From Desulfobulbaceae bacterium (GTDB lineage Bacteria > Desulfobacterota > Desulfobulbia > Desulfobulbales > SURF-16), in the NCBI GenBank assembly GCA_023230525.1, contig JALNXE010000097.1, positions 1 to 16,510 on the forward strand: a stretch of 16,510 bases of DNA. The letters run 5' to 3'. Shown here piece after piece: positions 13,028-16,510 of this stretch. Positions within the stretch are counted from its first letter, which is position 1. Every line of letters starts with the position of its first letter. The position numbers and the translations under genes were made by a program. A model generated the notes under the pieces. The model saw only the letters and a list, made by a program, of their open reading frames with translations, had not been told where the DNA came from and searched no databases.

Positions 13028-15652
13028 CTATTGACCTCGGGAAAGACGCAGGCCGACGATGAGGCGGTGGCGATAGCCCGGAGCATTGCCGAAGCGGAAG
13101 GCCGAGCGCGCACTGCGGCCGCCATTGCTCCAGCCGCCGCCACGCAGTACACGGTCGACGTCTTGCGCAGGACCCTGGGGGTCTGTCACGGTCCCGGCCC
13201 CGTAATCACCCAGCCAGTCGGCGCACCACTCATCAAGGTTGCCATGCATCTCATAAAGCCCCCAGTTATTAGGGGGTAGCGACTTAACAACCACCGTCCT
13301 TTGCCGGTATTGCCCCTTCGGTCCGTCACGGTAAGGATTGTTGCCGTCATAATTCACCTGCTCGGAAGTGATCTGCGTGCCGAAGCTGAAGGGGGTGCGG
13401 GTGCCGGCCCGGCAGGCGTATTCCCACTGGGCCTCAGTGGGCAGCCGCAGATCAAGGCCGGGGATGAGGCGGTTGATCCTGGCGATGAACTCCATGCTAT
13501 CATCCCAGCTCACCGAATCCACCGGCAGATTGTCATCCCCGGTAAAGTGGCTGGGATTGTTGCCCATTACCGCCTGCCACAGCCCCTGAGTGCAGGTGGC
13601 ATCGGCCAGCCAGAAACCCTGGGTTAGAACCACCTCATGCTGCAGCTCACCATCAGCTCGTTCCGGCTCATACGCCGGCGAGCCCATCAGGAAGCGGCCA
13701 GGCTGCAGCCAGCGCATGCGCTGCGTGTGTGGTCCGACACTGAATTCAACAAAGAGTCCATACTGGTCCCTGCCGATGGTGTGGGCCCAGTGGGGCTTAG
13801 TCATGGCGCCGATGGTAAGAGTGGTACGGCCTGTTTTGATGAACAGGGGAGAATGTTTAGGCTGGGGTATTGCCCGTCTACGGCTGACTGAGATGGTCCG
13901 CCGCGGGAGGGGGCCGGAATCGCTCGCCTTTGAATGCGGTCCTTCCATGATCAGGATGGGCAGGGTGACTTGCAGCGGCGCCAGGGACAACGGCACACCG
14001 GGGCCAGATATTTCCCAAACTTCTGGGGTCACACTTTCCATCTGCTCCAGCACAAAGTGTTCCCCCACCTGGCGCAGACTGAAACTTCCGACATCCTGCC
14101 CGCCGCCGAAGACCCAGAGCACCAGTAACGGATCGCAGCCGGGGGGCAGTTCCACCGTCCCCTGTTCGATCTCCTTTTTATGGACCAGGGTCCACAGGGC
14201 CAGCAGTTCCGGGTTTTGCCAGCGCTCGGGCGGCTGACGCCGGCCCAGGCGCCGCACCCAGGCTTGCAGAATCTCCCCCGCCCCCTGCCGGGCGGTTTTC
14301 ACCAGCCGCCGCAGCAGGCCCTCGTCGTCAAAGCCCAGTTCCTCAAAGAGGATGGCCGGCGGCAGATGGGCATGGTGGCTGGTGAGCAGATCCATGACCT
14401 GCTGCCGCAGCCCGGCTGAAAATTCTGTGTTGAAGATGGCCCGGTACTTCTGCCGGCTGGCAAGATGGGCATGGACAAAGTAATTGGGGGTGGGGATGAC
14501 ATCCCGGTGGCGCCACGCCGCGGCCTCGCCGGCCCCATCGCATTCGCCGGCAGGCAGCAGACAGCGTGCAGCCCGCAGCAGGGCCGGTTCCACCCGCACG
14601 GCGGGGGCGAGCAGGGCAAGCAGCCGTTCAGCCTGCAAAACTGCGGTCTCCGGGCCTGCGGCAGGCTGGGGCCGCGGCCCGGTCAGCCTCTGCGGCAGCC
14701 GCGCGCCCCGGTCCCAGCACGCCTGGAAAAACAGGCTCGAGAGCGGCCGCCGCCATCTCCGCCTGGGGCAGACCGTCAGGGCCACAGGGTTCACCTGGCC
14801 GCTCTGCAGCAGGCGGCCGAAACGCAGCCAGCTGTTGCGCCGGGCCCCGTCTTCATCGAGACCGCCGAGATCGCTCAGCACCAGCACCGGGGTGCCCGGC
14901 CCGGGCAGGGTATAGGGCCGCAGCGGGTCACCTGGCTTGAAATAGTTGCGGCAGGGAGCGGCCGGGCCGTTTTCCAGCTTCATAATTTCCAGGCCGGAGC
15001 GGCCGCGCAGCCTGGCCACCCCCTGGCACAGCCCATGGAAATCATCCCAGAAGGGCAGCAGCCGCTCATGGCAATCAACCAGGACCTGGCAGGAGCGGGC
15101 CCAGCCGAGCCGCTGCCGGTAGGGGAAGCGCCGGATAACCTTTCCCATTGCGATCCCGGCCACCACCCGGTCGAGGTCTATTCTGCCGGTGGTGACCCTC
15201 TCCCCCAGGGCGGCCCGCAGAAAGGGCCACAGCCGGGACCAGGGGACCAGGGGCACGGGCCGGGGCGGTAGCGCCTGAGTGTCTATCCGGCTGTCGTCGG
15301 CACACAGTCCCGGACTTGCCGCCAGCCAGGCCGGTTCAACTGTTGCCCGGATATCTGACCTTTCCTCTTCATACCCGGCAACGTAAAAAAACCTGGCGTC
15401 AGGCACCACCGCCGCTTTCCCGGCAGCGGGCGCTGACGCCGAGGGACGCTGCTCCTCCATAGGTCTCTGCACAGGGGAAACAACGGCAGGAGACGGTTTT
15501 TTTGGTTCCTGCCGCAGGGCAAAGCCGGCAAAACAGGCCATGTCCCGCAAGCCGTCCGTGCCGGCCCTGGCCAGAAACTCGATGAGATCGGCCCTGCCTG
15601 CGCCGGTGCGGCGGATGGCCCCGTATTCCCGCTCTGTTGCCGCCGGGATCAT
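13028..15652 (-). CDS. vWA-like MoxR-partner protein fused to C-terminal FGE domain, probable DGR target (copy A)
   Basis: 874 residues. Start ATGA-overlaps the stop of the ATPase gene, with GGAG 5 bases upstream. N-terminal helical part (1-50), proline-rich linker (50-85), then a vWA-like region (about 130-325): CQVLVDCHERLLPFWDDF (188-205) in the place of the first metal motif, VLVLSDLGGLD (256-266), and VNPVALTVCPRRRWRR. This resembles the SAV_2336-type proteins that accompany MoxR ATPases; its MIDAS looks degenerate (DCHER for DxSxS). A helical/beta middle (330-615) follows, then an FGE/SUMF1 domain (618-874): PGRFLMGSP, TQGLWQAVMGNNPSHF, LRLPTEAQWEYACRAGT, NNWGLYEMHGNLDEWC, LRGGGW, GLRLSRGQ. 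The FGE catalytic Cys pair is missing. Likely role: ATPase-gated sensor/effector whose FGE tail binds variable targets. Family naming of 86-615 is less certain than the FGE call. Confidence 0.82.
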   Translation of the reverse strand: MIPAATEREYGAIRRTGAGRADLIEFLARAGTDGLRDMACFAGFALRQEPKKPSPAVVSPVQRPMEEQRPSASAPAAGKAAVVPDARFFYVAGYEEERSDIRATVEPAWLAASPGLCADDSRIDTQALPPRPVPLVPWSRLWPFLRAALGERVTTGRIDLDRVVAGIAMGKVIRRFPYRQRLGWARSCQVLVDCHERLLPFWDDFHGLCQGVARLRGRSGLEIMKLENGPAAPCRNYFKPGDPLRPYTLPGPGTPVLVLSDLGGLDEDGARRNSWLRFGRLLQSGQVNPVALTVCPRRRWRRPLSSLFFQACWDRGARLPQRLTGPRPQPAAGPETAVLQAERLLALLAPAVRVEPALLRAARCLLPAGECDGAGEAAAWRHRDVIPTPNYFVHAHLASRQKYRAIFNTEFSAGLRQQVMDLLTSHHAHLPPAILFEELGFDDEGLLRRLVKTARQGAGEILQAWVRRLGRRQPPERWQNPELLALWTLVHKKEIEQGTVELPPGCDPLLVLWVFGGGQDVGSFSLRQVGEHFVLEQMESVTPEVWEISGPGVPLSLAPLQVTLPILIMEGPHSKASDSGPLPRRTISVSRRRAIPQPKHSPLFIKTGRTTLTIGAMTKPHWAHTIGRDQYGLFVEFSVGPHTQRMRWLQPGRFLMGSPAYEPERADGELQHEVVLTQGFWLADATCTQGLWQAVMGNNPSHFTGDDNLPVDSVSWDDSMEFIARINRLIPGLDLRLPTEAQWEYACRAGTRTPFSFGTQITSEQVNYDGNNPYRDGPKGQYRQRTVVVKSLPPNNWGLYEMHGNLDEWCADWLGDYGAGTVTDPQGPAQDVDRVLRGGGWSNGGRSARSAFRFGNAPGYRHRLIVGLRLSRGQ
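13031..13147 (-). other. Candidate DGR variable repeat A
   Basis: Codons 836-874 of the fusion protein. It aligns with variable repeat B with substitutions concentrated at codon positions 1 and 2 and one extra codon near position 866. In contrast, the roughly 48 codons just upstream show about 7, 9 and 14 differences at positions 1, 2 and 3 (hand count), the usual pattern of paralogue drift. Constant codons within the repeat (CGT GGC GGC, CCG GGC TAT CGC, CTG CGT CTT TCC) are identical even at silent sites. Confidence 0.72.
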
Positions 15653-16510
15653 TGATTCTCCGGGGGATATTTTTTCAGGGCGAATTCACTGATCTGCTCC
15701 AGCACCGCAAGCTGTGCCTTCTCCCTCAGCTCCTTTGCCACACCCCCGGTCATCCGGCAGACGGCCCGGATCATGTCCAGATACTCGGCCTGGCCCGGCG
15801 GGGTCAGCCCCTGGCGTCTGGCCTCCCGCCGGTCCCCCAGCAGCTGCTCCGCCGCCTTCTGATACACTGCGGGAAAACAGCTCCGCTGGAAATGATGGCC
15901 GCCGCGCTCCACCAGCCAGGCAACAAATTCCCTGTCATCCTCCGGCAGGCTGAGCTGCAGGACCAGACAGCGGCGGATAAAGGCGCCGGGCAGTTCCCGT
16001 TCCTCATTGGTGGTGATGATGACCAGCGGAGGCGCGGCCTCCCCGGACAGCCCCACGGCCCTGTCCAGGTAGGGCACGGTAAAGGCGCCGTTGCCGAGGG
16101 TTTCCAGCAGGCTGTTGGGGAGATCGGCGTCGGCCTTGTCGATTTCATCGATCAGCAGCACGCAGCCCTTCGCCGGACTCCAACCATCAGGGGGCTGGGG
16201 CCGTCTGATATTATGCCGGCAGCGTCCATACTGCTCCGCAGCGGATTGCCAGTCGAAAACCCACCAGAGCGGGCCGGGGCTCAGATAACGTTCAGCGGCC
16301 AGCAGCCTGCCCACCTCCTCGCCCCTGGCCGTGGAACAGAGGGCCTGAGCCTCGCCGAGCCGCGCCACCGCATCGAAATGATACTGCAGGTCCTGCCCCT
16401 CGGTCCGGCTGTTCACCACCTCCGAGACAAAAAGACGGCCAAGCGCATGGGCCGCGGCCCGGGCCAACTGGCTCTTGCCGGTGCCGGGCTCCCCCCGCAC
16501 CAGGAGCGGC
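15649..16510 (-). CDS. MoxR-type AAA+ ATPase (5' end outside window)
   Basis: The frame is open to the right edge, so the N-terminus is missing; 286 residues are visible. Walker A GEPGTGKSQ follows LLVR directly at the edge. Walker B LLIDEIDKADADLPNSLL, sensor 1 IITTNEERELPGAF and the arginine-finger region IRRCLVLQL are intact, so ATP hydrolysis is expected. An insert between Walker A and B (ERYLSPGPLWWVFDWQSAAEQYGRC) is typical of MoxR proteins in these gene pairs. MoxR ATPases act as chaperone-like rings with vWA proteins; the next gene, overlapping by 4 bases, encodes a vWA-like protein, so the two form a genetic couple. The C-terminal lid helices (215-283) are present and the gene ends normally. 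Confidence 0.9.
   Translation of the reverse strand, partial: PLLVRGEPGTGKSQLARAAAHALGRLFVSEVVNSRTEGQDLQYHFDAVARLGEAQALCSTARGEEVGRLLAAERYLSPGPLWWVFDWQSAAEQYGRCRHNIRRPQPPDGWSPAKGCVLLIDEIDKADADLPNSLLETLGNGAFTVPYLDRAVGLSGEAAPPLVIITTNEERELPGAFIRRCLVLQLSLPEDDREFVAWLVERGGHHFQRSCFPAVYQKAAEQLLGDRREARRQGLTPPGQAEYLDMIRAVCRMTGGVAKELREKAQLAVLEQISEFALKKYPPENQ

Larger units (their letters stand above)
12854..13801 (-). repeat. Copy A of the duplicated FGE unit
   Basis: The C-terminal FGE domain of the fusion protein (from about residue 618) together with its 3' hairpin and REP pair. It is almost the same length as copy B at 11562-12516. The two copies are direct, about 340 bases apart, and enclose the accessory-like gene. 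Confidence 0.7.

Overview
The window is a 16.5 kb piece of a GC-rich bacterial chromosome. It most resembles a Desulfobacterota (old Deltaproteobacteria) genome. The hints are a Pkn-type Ser/Thr kinase with an HRDISPQN catalytic loop, a multi-PAS/GAF histidine kinase with Cys-rich PAS domains, a stand-alone flavin-reductase (flavoredoxin-type) gene and REP-like palindromes. This assignment is inference; there is no rRNA, tRNA or marker gene to settle it.

Layout. (1) 1-2570, minus: a large PAS-PAS-GAF-PAS histidine kinase that runs off the left edge. (2) 3002-6571, minus: a three-gene overlapping operon of a membrane cyclase-homology protein, a LysM/polysaccharide-deacetylase lipoprotein and a TPR/LysM lipoprotein. 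(3) 6876-9247, plus, divergent from (2): a transmembrane Ser/Thr kinase with extracytoplasmic TPRs, and a LysM lipoprotein. (4) 9254-10828, minus: an FHA-GAF histidine kinase-like protein converging on (3). (5) 10937-11473, minus: a flavin-reductase-fold protein. (6) 11562-16510, minus: an accessory island with a MoxR-type AAA+ ATPase (cut by the right edge), a vWA-like/FGE-domain fusion, a short homologue of a DGR accessory protein and a second stand-alone FGE-domain protein.

The most notable content is the island at 11.5-16.5 kb. The two FGE (SUMF1, C-lectin fold) domains are paralogues. Their last 38-39 codons differ almost only at codon positions 1 and 2 (hand count 13, 8 and 2 differences at positions 1, 2 and 3), whereas the codons just upstream differ mostly at position 3. 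That is the footprint expected of adenine-directed mutagenesis of AAY codons by a diversity-generating retroelement (DGR). Both variable tails end in an identical stretch, and both are followed by a GC-rich hairpin and a REP-like inverted pair. Between the two genes lies what looks like the N-terminal half of the HRDC-type DGR accessory protein. No reverse transcriptase or template repeat is in the window, so mutagenesis would have to act from elsewhere or be extinct. MoxR + vWA + DGR-diversified FGE matches the published theme of NTP-dependent, diversifying conflict systems.

Regions 2-4 look like an envelope-signalling neighbourhood: three LysM lipoproteins, a deacetylase, a Ser/Thr kinase and an FHA (phosphothreonine-reader) protein. 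Two of its signalling enzymes appear catalytically degenerate. The cyclase lacks one metal Asp and the Asn/Arg transition-state pair, and the FHA histidine kinase lacks recognisable ATP-binding boxes.
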